From Prolixibacteraceae bacterium (GTDB lineage Bacteria > Bacteroidota > Bacteroidia > Bacteroidales > Prolixibacteraceae), in NCBI GenBank assembly GCA_018648265.1, contig JABGRN010000006.1:1-64000 (forward strand): a DNA stretch of 64,000 nucleotides, in the 5' to 3' direction. The position numbers and the translations under genes are program-made. Each line of letters begins with the position of its first letter. Position 1 is the first letter of the stretch. Below the pieces are notes generated by a model. The model did not search any database, was not told where the DNA came from, and worked only from the letters and a program-made list of their open reading frames with translations. Shown one piece after another: positions 17,175 through 26,954 of this stretch.

Positions 17175-18713
17175 ATGTCCGATACTGTTAAAACCAAGTC
17201 AACAAAAATCCAGCTTCTTGCATTAATTGTAGCCCCACTAATTAGTTTGTTTATCATTCTATTTACCGATCTCGATCCTGAAAATAAAAAAGTAACCTAC
17301 ACTTTTGCTATAGCTTTGCTTATGGCAATTTGGTGGATTACCGAAGCAATTCCGCTGGCAGTTACAGCTTTGCTCCCGGTAGCACTTTTCCCTTTGTTTG
17401 GTGTGGTAGATGGCAAAACTATTTCGGCCATGTATTTTAACCACCTCATTTTTCTGTTTATCGGTGGGTTTTTAATGGCTTTTGCAATGGAACGCTGGAA
17501 CCTTCACAGACGCATTGCCTTAAAAATCCTTATTTTTTTTGGAATAAGCCCGGGTAGGATATTGCTTGGTTTTATGCTGGCAACTTCGTTTTTATCGATG
17601 TGGATGTCAAACACAGCGACAGCAATGATGATGGTACCAATTGCTTTATCGATTATTATGAAATTGGAGGAAAGTCTTGGCGATGCAAAAATTGGGAGGT
17701 ATTCTATCGGATTGCTTCTTGGTATTGCATATTCGGCTTCAATCGGAGGAATTGCCACGCTGGTAGGAACACCACCAAATCTTTCGTTCGCACGTATTAT
17801 AAGTATTATTTTTCCTGAAATGACGGAAATTTCGTTTGCCGACTGGTTTATTTTTGCAATCCCGGTTACAATTTTAATTTTTGCCGGTGCATGGTTGTTG
17901 TTATATTTAATGTACAAACCAAAAGAGAGTTGGGAGAACCTTAAAATAAATGAGTTTAAAAATGAGTATGATGAATTGGGTAAACCAAAAGTAGAGGAGA
18001 AGATAGTTTTTGTCCTGTTTTTAATACTTGCCTTTCTCTGGATTTTTCGATCGGGGTTTAATATCCAGTCGTTTGTGGTTCCGGGGTGGTCGAAACTTTT
18101 TAACGCGCCTTCCTATATTAATGATGGAACGGTAGCTATTTTTATTGCTCTGCTCCTTTTTATTATCCCGTCGAAATCGCAAAAAGGTGAGCGGATAATG
18201 AACTGGGAAACTGCCAATAGAATCCCCTGGAACATTGTTTTGTTGTTTGGTGGAGGCTTTGCCCTGGCTCAGGGGTTTGTCGATTCTGGCCTTTCAATTT
18301 GGTTTGGCGAACAACTCGCCGGATTGGCAAATGTTCAACCCATTGTTTTAACTCTCGCTAATGTTACAATGATGTCGTTATTAACCGAACTAACTTCAAA
18401 CGTAGCAACCACCGAAATGATACTTCCTATTCTTGCAGGATTATCGATGACCATAAAAATTAATCCTTTACTTCTGATGATCCCGGCGACCCTGGCAGCT
18501 TCGCTTGCTTTTATGCTTCCGGTGGCAACCCCGCCTAATGCAATAATTTTTGGCACCAACCGAATAAAAATTAAAGACATGGTAAAAACCGGTATATTAC
18601 TGAATATCACCGGAATAATTATAGCAACTCTTGTAATGTATTTTTGGGGAACTGTTGTTTTTGATATCGATGTGACCGTTTTCCCGGAGTGGGCAGCGGG
18701 AGCGGTGAAATGA
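17175..18713 (+). CDS. SLC13/DASS family sodium:dicarboxylate (divalent anion) symporter
   Basis: Starting at the ATG at 17175 (four codons inside the longest frame, which begins with TTG) the protein has 512 residues and about 11-12 membrane helices. Both DASS signature loops are present: SNTATAMMMVP in the first half and ELTSNVATTEMILP in the second, which place SNT-type sodium and carboxylate ligands. Members import succinate, malate or other C4 dicarboxylates, or sulfate, with sodium. A hydrophilic stretch YKPKESWENLKINEFKN links the halves. The gene stands alone, divergent from the nuclease. Confidence 0.93.
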   Translation: MSDTVKTKSTKIQLLALIVAPLISLFIILFTDLDPENKKVTYTFAIALLMAIWWITEAIPLAVTALLPVALFPLFGVVDGKTISAMYFNHLIFLFIGGFLMAFAMERWNLHRRIALKILIFFGISPGRILLGFMLATSFLSMWMSNTATAMMMVPIALSIIMKLEESLGDAKIGRYSIGLLLGIAYSASIGGIATLVGTPPNLSFARIISIIFPEMTEISFADWFIFAIPVTILIFAGAWLLLYLMYKPKESWENLKINEFKNEYDELGKPKVEEKIVFVLFLILAFLWIFRSGFNIQSFVVPGWSKLFNAPSYINDGTVAIFIALLLFIIPSKSQKGERIMNWETANRIPWNIVLLFGGGFALAQGFVDSGLSIWFGEQLAGLANVQPIVLTLANVTMMSLLTELTSNVATTEMILPILAGLSMTIKINPLLLMIPATLAASLAFMLPVATPPNAIIFGTNRIKIKDMVKTGILLNITGIIIATLVMYFWGTVVFDIDVTVFPEWAAGAVK

Positions 18714-18833
18714 TATTAAGCAGTTTATATTCTAAATTCGTGTTTTTTTGAGATTTGTCTTATCCAGTTTATCTGGGTTAAGCTGAAGATTAATAACTGA
18801 CAGCATATTATTTTTCATTCTCCATTTTTCGTT

Positions 18834-18841
18834 TAACTTTG
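18834..18841 (+). promoter_or_regulatory. Promoter -7 box for the propeller lipoprotein
   Basis: TAACTTTG matches the Bacteroidota -7 consensus TAnnTTTG and lies 26 bp before the ATG at 18868. No clear -33 box was identified. Confidence 0.5.
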
Positions 18842-18867
18842 ATTCCAAACAATCTAAACCAACGGTT

Positions 18868-20139
18868 ATGAATAAACGAAGTCCATTATTTCTAGCAATT
18901 TTTTCTCTGTTAATTCTTATTTCGTGTTCTGCTGATAAAACAAACTGGACTCATTTCCGGGGATCAAATATGGATGGCCATGCAGAAGTTGAGATTGCCC
19001 CGCTTAGTTGGGGCGAAACTGAAAACGTGGTTTGGAAAGTTCCGACGAAAGGTTTGGGTTGGTCATCGCCGGTAATTTTTGATAGTCAAATTTGGATGAC
19101 ATCGGCATCGAAAGAGGGTGCCGAATTTTACACTTTGTGCTACGATCTAGAAACAGGAAACCTGCTTGACGAAAAAACAATATTTACTGCTGAAGATCCT
19201 CAACGAATTCACGGGACCAATTCTTATGCAACCCCAACACCCTGCATTGAAGATGGTTTTGTGTATGTTCATTACGGATCTTTTGGGACGGCATGTATAA
19301 ATACGGAAAATTTTGAAGTGGTTTGGAAACGCGAAGACATGCCTTGTAAACACATGCAGGGACCGGCTTCTTCACTCATTCTTCATAAAAATTTGTTGAT
19401 CGTGCATTTGGAAGGAACGGAAGATCCTTATGTTGCCGCGCTCGATAAAAAGACTGGGGAAACCATATGGAAAAGTGTACGACCAGCTGAGATTTACGAT
19501 CCGCTCGAACCGGTTTTTCGGAAATCGTTTCAAACTCCTCTTGTAATTGAAGTTGATGGGAGGGAAATGTTAATAAGCAATTCTTCTTTTTTGTGTTTTG
19601 CACACGATGTAAATACAGGCGAAGTTATTTGGACAATTGAATATGGTTACGATTCAACAGTTAGTCAGCCTCTGTTTTACGATGGTTTGGTTTATGTAAA
19701 TTCGGGCTGGATTTTTCTTGATAACACGCCATTTTTTAGTCGTCAGTTTGCGGTTGATCCAACAGGGAAAGGTGATGTAACCAAAACTCATGTAAAATGG
19801 ATGTACGAGGATGAAGTACCGCAAATCCCAACCCCTGTAATTGTTGATGGTAAAATGTACATGGTTCACGATCGCGGAATGGTAACTTGTCTCGACCCTA
19901 AAACAGCCGAAGTAATCTGGAAAGAAAAATTGAAAGGTAATTTTAACGCCTCCCCAATTTATGCTGCCGGCAATATTTATTTTTTCAATGTAAAAGGAGA
20001 GTGTACAATTGTAAAACCAGCTGACACATTTCAGAAAGTTGCAGTAAATGATATTGGTGAAACAATTAAAGCAATTCCTGTCTTTGTGGAAGATAAAATG
20101 ATTTTACGATCGGATAAATTTTTGTATTTGATAAAATAA
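18868..20139 (+). CDS. PQQ-like beta-propeller lipoprotein
   Basis: 423 residues. The signal (1-19) ends at ILISC, a lipobox giving Cys20. The mature N-terminus carries the WTHFRGSNMDGHA motif that is shared, with variations, by six further propellers at 25.7-41.4 kb. Repeated blades contain G-x-x-x-W motifs such as TGETIWKS, TGEVIWTI and TAEVIWKE, as in PQQ-like (BamB-type) propellers. Actual PQQ binding cannot be claimed. It lies 5 kb before the propeller island, separated by the sigma operon and typA, and converges with the TlpA-like lipoprotein gene. Confidence 0.85.
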   Translation: MNKRSPLFLAIFSLLILISCSADKTNWTHFRGSNMDGHAEVEIAPLSWGETENVVWKVPTKGLGWSSPVIFDSQIWMTSASKEGAEFYTLCYDLETGNLLDEKTIFTAEDPQRIHGTNSYATPTPCIEDGFVYVHYGSFGTACINTENFEVVWKREDMPCKHMQGPASSLILHKNLLIVHLEGTEDPYVAALDKKTGETIWKSVRPAEIYDPLEPVFRKSFQTPLVIEVDGREMLISNSSFLCFAHDVNTGEVIWTIEYGYDSTVSQPLFYDGLVYVNSGWIFLDNTPFFSRQFAVDPTGKGDVTKTHVKWMYEDEVPQIPTPVIVDGKMYMVHDRGMVTCLDPKTAEVIWKEKLKGNFNASPIYAAGNIYFFNVKGECTIVKPADTFQKVAVNDIGETIKAIPVFVEDKMILRSDKFLYLIK

Positions 20140-20140
20140 C

Positions 20141-20156
20141 GGTGAATTAATTCACC
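20141..20156. terminator. Palindrome between convergent genes
   Basis: GGTGAATTAATTCACC is a perfect 16-bp palindrome in the 23-bp gap between two convergent genes. It has no T-tract, so a terminator role is only a possibility. Confidence 0.3.
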
Positions 20157-20162
20157 TAATTA

Positions 20163-21719
20163 TTAGCGAACGAATTCTTTTAAATATTCATCTGTATCTC
20201 CATTTAAAAGTCTTAGTGGTGAATCCACATTATTGATGATGCTTCCGTCGGATTTCCTAAGAGCATAATTTACTCCGCCTGTGCAATGCGATGAGATATT
20301 TTTAGTGGTAAATGCCTTAAGCGAAGAATCGTTGTCTTCGAATGGCATAAAATAATGATTGCCTTTCCACGAGTTTTCAATTATTCTTGCGGCCCATAGA
20401 TTTTTATGTTCTGCATTATCCAGACAGATTTTGATAACATTAATTTCATTACCATAACTTTTTTCAAAATCATTGAGCGCAGGCAAATTCTCAATTACCG
20501 ATGCTCCGGCATGTCTGGCTGACCAAAACACAAAAAGTATAGGTTTATCACTATTGTTGGTAACAAGTTGCTCAAACTTTCTTTTATCGAGGGTTAGTTC
20601 TTCCGATGCCAAATTGTAGTTGGTATTGTTTAACCCACTGTCCAAAAGGCTTTTAAAATTATTTACCCAGTTAAGGTACTTGGCTTGGGTAATTATGTTT
20701 CCAAAATACTCATAAATTTCTTTGTAATCAATTCCCGAGTACATAGCAGATGACTGCTCACCTGCTACTGACATATTAAATACATTATCATTGAAATTTT
20801 CTTTTGTAAAGTCTATCTTCCATTCCAAAAATTCGCGGGTTTCAAGAAATGAGTTACAATTGGCGGGGCAAATTTTTTCTCCTGAATTCTGAAGGTGCTT
20901 TAAATACTCCAATTTTTGAATTTTTTCCAGTCCATTTCCAAGCCTCCAACTATTCAGGTTTATAATTTTTTTGTAGTTCTGTAAGCTAAAATCACTAAAA
21001 AGTTTTCCATTAAAGTCGAGTTGTGCAGAGTCCGGTTGGTTTAATCGGCTTAAATACGGGATATAGCTACTTAGTGAAAGCTTCTGAACATAAATTACCA
21101 GCTTAACATAGTCGTATTCTTTTTGTGTCAATTCATTTTCGTTGATTATTTTTTCAATTTTATAGCTGTTTGTTGCTGTTTTTATACAATCTGAATTGGG
21201 TTTTTTTTCATAAATCGATTGTAATATTTCCTGTTGCAAACTGGCTATACTATCTGAATACTTTACATATTCCGTTAATGAAAAGTTAAGGTCCGACAAG
21301 AATTCTCTTTTAAATTGGGCTAAATTCAGGATGTTTATTTTTGCAGCGCCTCTACCCGAAGCAAAAAGAGTTTCGTTGGGTTTATCTATGTCAAAATCTA
21401 ACAAAATATTGTCGCCTTCAAATAATTGTAACTTTATGTGACTTTTTTTAAAAAGTAATGCATATTCAGCACCATCAGTTATTTTTTTAGTACTCAATTT
21501 GAATTGGCCCTCTGGGGTAATTTGCAAACCTATGTTTTTAAATCCTTCAAAACTCGGATTGCCGCGATAACGAGGAGAATAGCTTAGTAAAACATAATCC
21601 TGATTGGAGTTTTTTACGTTTCCTTGAACAGTAATCCCATATGAGTTATTGGTTTTGCATTGGTTAAATGTTATTCCAATGATTAAAAGAACAATCAAGC
21701 GTGATAGATTTTTTTTCAT
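20163..21719 (-). CDS. Lipoprotein with TlpA/thioredoxin-like C-terminal domain lacking the CxxC
   Basis: 518 residues. The signal ends at FNQC (Cys20), giving a lipoprotein. Residues 25-130 look like the DUF4369-type beta domain common in Bacteroidota TlpA-like proteins, with a helical middle to about 370. The C-terminal 130 residues follow a thioredoxin-like fold (KPILFVFWSARHAGASVIENLPAL). Where redox members have W-C-x-x-C, this has W-S-A-R-H, so it should have no dithiol redox activity. Two cysteines (KICPANC) lie mid-protein. It is the last gene of the sigma operon, 89 bp after the DUF4252 gene. Confidence 0.7.
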   Translation of the reverse strand: MKKNLSRLIVLLIIGITFNQCKTNNSYGITVQGNVKNSNQDYVLLSYSPRYRGNPSFEGFKNIGLQITPEGQFKLSTKKITDGAEYALLFKKSHIKLQLFEGDNILLDFDIDKPNETLFASGRGAAKINILNLAQFKREFLSDLNFSLTEYVKYSDSIASLQQEILQSIYEKKPNSDCIKTATNSYKIEKIINENELTQKEYDYVKLVIYVQKLSLSSYIPYLSRLNQPDSAQLDFNGKLFSDFSLQNYKKIINLNSWRLGNGLEKIQKLEYLKHLQNSGEKICPANCNSFLETREFLEWKIDFTKENFNDNVFNMSVAGEQSSAMYSGIDYKEIYEYFGNIITQAKYLNWVNNFKSLLDSGLNNTNYNLASEELTLDKRKFEQLVTNNSDKPILFVFWSARHAGASVIENLPALNDFEKSYGNEINVIKICLDNAEHKNLWAARIIENSWKGNHYFMPFEDNDSSLKAFTTKNISSHCTGGVNYALRKSDGSIINNVDSPLRLLNGDTDEYLKEFVR

Positions 21720-21808
21720 TTTACTTTTCTTTAAACCAATGCACCGGTTGGTAGGTTAATCTATAGTGTGACAAGAATTTATGGTTGAATTATTTGCTCG
21801 GTTTAAAA

Positions 21809-22306
21809 TCACAACCCAACAGCTTCTCCTGCCATCTCAATTATTCCTTCAAGTTCCGTAAGCGAGCCAATGTCAAGCGTCCCGGAGACATACATAACCA
21901 TATCGGTACTCACGAGTAAGAATTCATTTTTCACTTTACCTTCCTTTTTGAGAAAGGACATTTTACTTTTTTCGTTGTTGTTCGTCATTAATAATGTGAA
22001 ATCATCCAGATTTGTGTAACGTATAAAATTACTATATAAAATTTTCCCTTTTTCATTACGTTTTTCTCCGGCTGGCTGAAGCATTTTAATATTATGAAGT
22101 TTGCTGATGTATTCCTTTACTTTAGGTTCTTCACTGTAAGCTTTGGTCAATGACTCAAACATCTTTTTTGTCACTTCGAAATAAGTAACGTTATTAGCAG
22201 TGCTTTCTGATTTAAAGGTTTGTGAAAGAGTCTTTTTTGATTTTGTTTGTGTAAAGCCTGACAAACTACTCAGAATTAAAATGATGATAATTACTTTTGT
22301 TTTCAT
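21809..22306 (-). CDS. DUF4252 family protein
   Basis: 165 residues with a signal peptide (1-19, ending GFTQ). The mature part matches the DUF4252 pattern seen in Bacteroidota: a helix-rich start (VTYFEVTKKMFESL), a beta segment (NFIRYTNLDDFTLLM), and the end DMVMYVSGTLDIGSLTELEGII. The family has no assigned biochemical role and typically travels with ECF sigma factors, as here, where it begins 2 bp after the anti-sigma-like gene. It is probably the envelope-located output or sensor of the sigma switch. Confidence 0.85.
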   Translation of the reverse strand: MKTKVIIIILILSSLSGFTQTKSKKTLSQTFKSESTANNVTYFEVTKKMFESLTKAYSEEPKVKEYISKLHNIKMLQPAGEKRNEKGKILYSNFIRYTNLDDFTLLMTNNNEKSKMSFLKKEGKVKNEFLLVSTDMVMYVSGTLDIGSLTELEGIIEMAGEAVGL

Positions 22307-22308
22307 AG

Positions 22309-22797
22309 CTAATTAATTTTTAAGTTTTTTGTCGGATTGTCAAAATCTATCTTGAAATGATTTATTGAATACAGCTCTGCAAATGGTTGCCTTGTTTTTT
22401 GCTCTTTATCAATTTCAGCAATACATGCATTTAATTCTTTTGAAAAATGAAAAAGTGCCTGCTCTGTATTTTGTTGCAATTCAATCAATTCAAGGTCGGA
22501 AAGTGCAATGGTATCTTTAGTTGTATTTCGCTTTCCAATCATGAAAAACAAGCTAATTACCAAAAGAATAGATGCGGCGAAAGGAATAATTTTACGAACC
22601 AATGAGATGCGTCTTTTCTTTGCTAATTCAATCCGTCCGAATGGGTTGAAATCGGGAACTTTAGTTTTGTTTTCCTTAATTACTTTATGATAAGATTCAA
22701 TAAAATCACTTTCAATCGAATCTTCATCTGTAGCTTTATGAAGAGCTTCAAAATCTAGTTTGCCATCTAAAAAATCCTTCAATTTATCCTTTTGCAT
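22309..22797 (-). CDS. Putative anti-sigma factor, single-pass membrane protein
   Basis: 162 residues. The cytoplasmic N-terminus (1-70) is short, charged and helical, as in small Bacteroidota anti-sigma factors. One membrane helix lies at about 72-92 (IIPFAASILLVISLFFMIG), and the periplasmic tail has a glutamate/histidine-containing helix. It overlaps the end of the sigma gene by 14 bp, the usual sign of translational coupling between a sigma factor and its antagonist. No HXXXCXXC zinc motif is present, so it is not a ZAS-type anti-sigma. Assignment is from context and topology. Confidence 0.75.
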   Translation of the reverse strand: MQKDKLKDFLDGKLDFEALHKATDEDSIESDFIESYHKVIKENKTKVPDFNPFGRIELAKKRRISLVRKIIPFAASILLVISLFFMIGKRNTTKDTIALSDLELIELQQNTEQALFHFSKELNACIAEIDKEQKTRQPFAELYSINHFKIDFDNPTKNLKIN

Positions 22798-23284
22798 CTT
22801 TTAATTCCTCCTTAAATATTTCGAACAACCTTTTTCTCCCTCGCGAAACATTCGCTCTAATTGTGTTTATGCTTTGTTCTGTTATTTCACTAATTTCTTC
22901 GTATTCTAAACCCTGGAAATCTTTTAATTCAATAGCTATTCTTTGCTGTGTTGGCAATCGATGCAATTCCTGCTTCACCTTTTCGACCAAATCAATGTTC
23001 TCAATTTCAGTATTTTCAGATTTAGTAAATGAATTTGTAGACTGATAAATTACACGCTGCTTTTCTTTCCTGAGAACATCAAAACAATGGTTCTTAATCG
23101 CATTCATACAAAAACTTTCAACGTTTTTATTTATCTCAAGTGACATCCTCATTTTCCATAATTTCAGTACAATATCCTGCACTGCATCTTCGGTTTCTTC
23201 GCGGTTTCTTAAAATGCTAAATGCAAATCTGTAAAGCTTATTTTTTTGTTGAATAATTAGATTTTCAAATTCGTCATTTGTCAT
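22784..23284 (-). CDS. ECF-type RNA polymerase sigma factor
   Basis: 166 residues with a sigma-70 region 2 (YRFAFSILRNREETEDAVQDIVLKLWK) and region 4 (LPTQQRIAIELKDFQGLEYEEISEI, then NTIRANVSRGRKRL). There is no region 1 or 3, as in ECF sigma factors. It heads a four-gene minus-strand operon of sigma, anti-sigma, DUF4252 and TlpA-like lipoprotein, pointing to control of an envelope function. The upstream region carries four phased dyad repeats (23379-23502) that may control the operon. Confidence 0.93.
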   Translation of the reverse strand: MTNDEFENLIIQQKNKLYRFAFSILRNREETEDAVQDIVLKLWKMRMSLEINKNVESFCMNAIKNHCFDVLRKEKQRVIYQSTNSFTKSENTEIENIDLVEKVKQELHRLPTQQRIAIELKDFQGLEYEEISEITEQSINTIRANVSRGRKRLFEIFKEELKDAKG

Positions 23285-23378
23285 TCAAAGTTGTTCTTGC
23301 GGTAGTTATATGTAATAGTTGTTTTTTGTAATACGAACGAAAATGATTTTCATTACAAAGTATATGTATTTTTATTCC

Positions 23379-23502
23379 AAACCGAAAAATTACCCCTAAG
23401 TATTTCGTATTAAACCGAAAAATTACCCCTAAATATTTCGGTTAGCAACGATATAGTACCCTATATTTTTCGTGTGCAATCAAAAATTATCCGTATTTAC
23501 GG
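23379..23502. repeat. Phased array of four dyad-symmetric repeats
   Basis: Copy 1 (23379-23407) and copy 2 (23412-23440) are identical over 29 bp but for one base. Copy 3 (about 23444-23472) keeps the CCCTA...TTTCG half. Copy 4 (about 23478-23505) keeps AAAAATTA and CGGTTA. Ends are spaced 33, 32 and about 29 bp apart, near three helical turns. Copy 2 has perfect 8-bp arms AACCGAAA and TTTCGGTT. The array lies in the 373-bp divergent region between the sigma operon and typA, 95 bp from the sigma start, so it is probably a multi-site operator. Confidence 0.65.
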
Positions 23503-23629
23503 TTAAGAATCTTATATTAATTTTTGTTATCACAATTAAATTTGGCGGACATGCAAACACCCAAATTTAACATTCCCCTCAAAATGTGCGAATTAACATA
23601 CCGTTAGTGTGCACCAATTAAATCTTTCT

Positions 23630-23637
23630 TACTTTTG
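23630..23637 (+). promoter_or_regulatory. typA promoter -7 box
   Basis: TACTTTTG fits TAnnTTTG and lies 20 bp before the typA ATG. A weak TTAGTG at 23604-23609 is at about the right distance for a -33 element. Confidence 0.5.
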
Positions 23638-23657
23638 CCGCCCAATTCAGGAAAACA

Positions 23658-25460
23658 ATGAAAGAAATTAGAAATATTGCAATTATTGCACACGTCGATC
23701 ATGGTAAAACTACTCTGGTTGACAGGATATTACATCAGGCAAACCTTTTTAGGGACAACCAGGAAGTTCAGGATTTATTTCTTGATAATAATGACCTGGA
23801 ACGAGAAAGAGGTATTACAATTTTATCGAAAAATGTTTCGGTTCATTATAAAAACACAAAAATTAACATTATCGATACGCCCGGTCACTCGGATTTTGGT
23901 GGAGAAGTGGAGCGTGTTTTAAATATGGCAGACGGTGTTTTGTTGATTGTGGATGCCTTTGAAGGACCAATGCCACAAACCCGTTTTGTACTTCAAAAAG
24001 CCATTGAACTAGGGCTGAAACCGATTGTTGTAGTGAATAAAGTTGACAAGCCAAATTGTACCCCCGACATTGCTCAGGAAAAAGTTTTCGATTTAATGTT
24101 TAGTCTGGATGCAACGGAAGACCAGCTTGACTTTCCCACTGTTTATGGCTCGTCGAAAGTTGGTTGGATGAGTGCCGACTGGAAAGAAGAAACTAATGAT
24201 GTAACTTATTTGCTGGATACAATTTTAGAATATATTCCGCCTTCTCAACACAAAGAAGGTACAGTTCAAATGCAAATTACTTCACTGGATTATTCATCAT
24301 ATACAGGAAGAATTGCTGTGGGTAAAGTTACTCGTGGAGAATTGTTGCCGGGTTCAAGGGTTTCTTTAGTAAAACGTGATGGAACAATTGTTAAATCGGT
24401 GGCAAAAGAGTGTTATCTTTTTGAAGGTTTAGGAAAAGAAAAAACAAAATTACCGGTTCCTTCTGGAGAAATTTGTGCCGTATTAGGATTGGAAGGTTTC
24501 GATATTGGCGATACGATTGCTGATATTGAGGAGCCTGAAGGCTTGACTCCGATGAATGTTGACGAACCTACCATGAGCATGTTGTTTGTGGTTAATAATT
24601 CACCATTTTACGGAAAGGATGGAAAATATGTAACCTCGCGCCAGTTGCGTGATCGATTGTATAAAGAAATCGAAAAAAATCTGGCACTCAGGGTGGAGGA
24701 TACCAATTCAGCAGATTCGTTTTTGGTTTTCGGACGAGGGATCTTGCATTTGTCAATTTTGGTAGAAACCATGCGCCGCGAAGGTTTTGAGATGCAATTG
24801 GGTCAGCCGAAAGTACTTATTAAGGAGATTGGCGGAAAAAAACACGAACCAATTGAAGCCCTTACTGTTCACGTTCCCGAAATATTTTCAGGAAAAGTTA
24901 TTGAATTGGTAACTGCTAGAAAAGGCGACATTGCAAATATTGAAGTAAAGGACGATCGGTCTCATCTCGAATTTTATGTGCCGGCTCGTGGACTAATTGG
25001 CTTACGTAACCAAATGTTGACAGCAACAGAGGGTGAAGCAATTATGGCCCACCGATTTAAAGGTTATGAACCTTGGAAAGGGGAATTAGGTGTTCGAAGA
25101 AGTGGTGCTTTAATCTCGCTTGAAACCGGAACTTCAATTGCTTATTCAATTGATAAAATGCAGGACAGGGGACGCTTTTTTGTAAATCCCGGTGAAGATG
25201 TTTATGCAGGTCAGGTAATTGGGGAATACACAAGACTGGACGATCTGACAATAAATATAATCAGAACAAAAAAAATGTCAAATATGCGTGCTTCGGGCTC
25301 CGATGAAAAAACAAGCATAGCACCCGCTATCAAATTTTCGCTGGAAGAGGCAATGGAATATATCCGAAACGACGAGTATATTGAAGTTACACCAAAAAAC
25401 ATGAGGCTACGTAAAATACTTTTAAACGAACACGATCGAAAAAGGCAGGCAAAACTGTAA
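23658..25460 (+). CDS. typA: Translational GTPase TypA/BipA
   Basis: 600 residues, the normal family length. The G domain has G1 AHVDHGKTT (11-19), the RGIT switch, G3 DTPGH and G4 NKVDK. EF-G-like domains II, III and V follow, plus the BipA-specific C-terminal domain ([15 protein letters not shown]... and [14 protein letters not shown]). TypA binds the ribosome like EF-G and supports 50S assembly and growth under stress or cold. It has its own promoter and terminator, so it is transcribed separately from the divergent sigma operon and from the propeller genes. Confidence 0.97.
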   Translation: MKEIRNIAIIAHVDHGKTTLVDRILHQANLFRDNQEVQDLFLDNNDLERERGITILSKNVSVHYKNTKINIIDTPGHSDFGGEVERVLNMADGVLLIVDAFEGPMPQTRFVLQKAIELGLKPIVVVNKVDKPNCTPDIAQEKVFDLMFSLDATEDQLDFPTVYGSSKVGWMSADWKEETNDVTYLLDTILEYIPPSQHKEGTVQMQITSLDYSSYTGRIAVGKVTRGELLPGSRVSLVKRDGTIVKSVAKECYLFEGLGKEKTKLPVPSGEICAVLGLEGFDIGDTIADIEEPEGLTPMNVDEPTMSMLFVVNNSPFYGKDGKYVTSRQLRDRLYKEIEKNLALRVEDTNSADSFLVFGRGILHLSILVETMRREGFEMQLGQPKVLIKEIGGKKHEPIEALTVHVPEIFSGKVIELVTARKGDIANIEVKDDRSHLEFYVPARGLIGLRNQMLTATEGEAIMAHRFKGYEPWKGELGVRRSGALISLETGTSIAYSIDKMQDRGRFFVNPGEDVYAGQVIGEYTRLDDLTINIIRTKKMSNMRASGSDEKTSIAPAIKFSLEEAMEYIRNDEYIEVTPKNMRLRKILLNEHDRKRQAKL

Positions 25461-25493
25461 TTAACGATTCATATATTTATTAACCCCACAATT

Positions 25494-25523
25494 AAAACTT
25501 CGTTGAAAAATGAGGTTTTTTTT
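25494..25523 (+). terminator. typA intrinsic terminator
   Basis: AAAACTTC (25494-25501) pairs with GAGGTTTT (25512-25519), including one G-T wobble, and runs into eight T. It ends the typA transcript 34 bp past the stop. Confidence 0.7.
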
Positions 25524-25674
25524 ATAATTACTTTAAAATAACATTTGATTGTTAACGATTTCTAAATAAAGTGTTAACATATGTTCCTATTTAGACATTT
25601 ACTAAATTAGAATACTATTTTGCAAGTGTTACTTTTAGATTTTATTTTTAGCGATTAATTAAAAGCACAAAACG

Positions 25675-26889
25675 ATGAACAAAAAAAGGTTTTTTCTATT
25701 TTTTTCAATATTAATTTTTAGTACCGTTCTGGTGGCACAAACTTCAACAAAATGGCGTGGACCAAATGGAAATGGTATTTATAACGAAACAGGATTATTA
25801 AAACAATGGCCAGTCTCTGGTCCTGAAATTCTCTGGCATTACGACGATTTGGGTGAAGGTCACTCGTCGCCGGTTTTTGCAAACGATCTTATTTATTTGT
25901 CTGCCGGATTAGATTCTATTGGTTATGTAGTTGTTTTAAACAATAATGGGCAGTTACAATGGAAAGCACCCTACGGAAAAGAGTTTTACGAAAGTTACGA
26001 AGGAGCGCGTACTTCTCCAACAGTAGTTGGCGACTTGCTTTATATTTATTCAGCTTATGGCGTGTTAACTTGTATGGATGCCAATAACGGCGAAGTTAAA
26101 TGGGTAAAAGATGGGTTTAATGATTTCGATGGAAAAAATATTCGTTGGGGAGTTACCGAAACTGTACTTGTTGACGGCGATGTAGTTTATTTTACACCGG
26201 GTGGTAAAAAAAATAATGTGGTTGCACTCAACCGTTTTACGGGAGACTTAATTTGGAGTTCTCCGGGAATGGGTGAAGTCTCTGCATATTGTTCCCCTTT
26301 AATGGTTGAACTGGCGGCGCGCAAATTACTTGTTACAATGACTGCCGATCACATTCTCGGAATAGATGCGGCTTCAGGAAAAATGTTGTGGTCGTATCCA
26401 CAAACCAATCGTTGGCAAGTTCATGCAAATACTCCTATTTTTTATGATGGCGATCTGTTTTGTTTTAGCGGATATGGTCAGGGCGGCGTTAAACTTAACT
26501 TAAGCGATGATGGCAGCAGCGTAGAAAAGGCATGGTTTAAAGTGGAATTAGATAGCCGGATTGGCGGTATGGTTGCACTTGATGGATATTTATATGGTTC
26601 GGGAGATAAAGCCCGCGAATGGCGTTGTGTTGACTGGAAAACCGGTGAAGAAAAATATGTTTCTAAAGATATTGGGAAAGGTGTTACTATTTATGCCGAC
26701 GGGATGTTGTATTGTTACAGCGACCGTGGTGAACTGGCAATAGTTGAGGCAACACCCACAGCTTTTAAAGTGGCAAGTCAAACAAAAGTTGAAATGGGTT
26801 CTGCCCAGCATTGGGCACACCCGGTAATTAACGACGGTAGGTTGTTTGTGAGGCACGGTAATGTTTTAATTGCTTACAAAATAAAATAA
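25675..26889 (+). CDS. Secreted PQQ-like beta-propeller protein (paralog 1)
   Basis: 404 residues; signal peptide about 1-21 (ending VLVAQ). The mature start KWRGPNGNGIYNETGLLKQ is nearly the same as in the next two genes. The end HWAHPVINDGRLFVRHG is another block shared by all three. Blade motifs include NNGQLQWKA, NGEVKWVKD and TGDLIWSS. This is the first of three tandem paralogs and opens the propeller island. A TATTTTG box 52 bp upstream (25616-25622) may be its promoter. Periplasmic or surface location is expected. No catalytic site is recognised; a scaffold, sugar- or redox-linked role is open. Confidence 0.85.
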   Translation: MNKKRFFLFFSILIFSTVLVAQTSTKWRGPNGNGIYNETGLLKQWPVSGPEILWHYDDLGEGHSSPVFANDLIYLSAGLDSIGYVVVLNNNGQLQWKAPYGKEFYESYEGARTSPTVVGDLLYIYSAYGVLTCMDANNGEVKWVKDGFNDFDGKNIRWGVTETVLVDGDVVYFTPGGKKNNVVALNRFTGDLIWSSPGMGEVSAYCSPLMVELAARKLLVTMTADHILGIDAASGKMLWSYPQTNRWQVHANTPIFYDGDLFCFSGYGQGGVKLNLSDDGSSVEKAWFKVELDSRIGGMVALDGYLYGSGDKAREWRCVDWKTGEEKYVSKDIGKGVTIYADGMLYCYSDRGELAIVEATPTAFKVASQTKVEMGSAQHWAHPVINDGRLFVRHGNVLIAYKIK

Positions 26890-26954
26890 TACAGCCAGGT
26901 AAAAACTATTTTTCAATTTGATTTTAACCATTTTTTCCAACTAAATTTTTAATA

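Noticed and set aside
18759..18782. Hairpin CTTA-CCAG/CTGG-TAAG after the SLC13 gene
   Set aside because: Short stem with an unpaired base and no T-tract; terminator function not supported.
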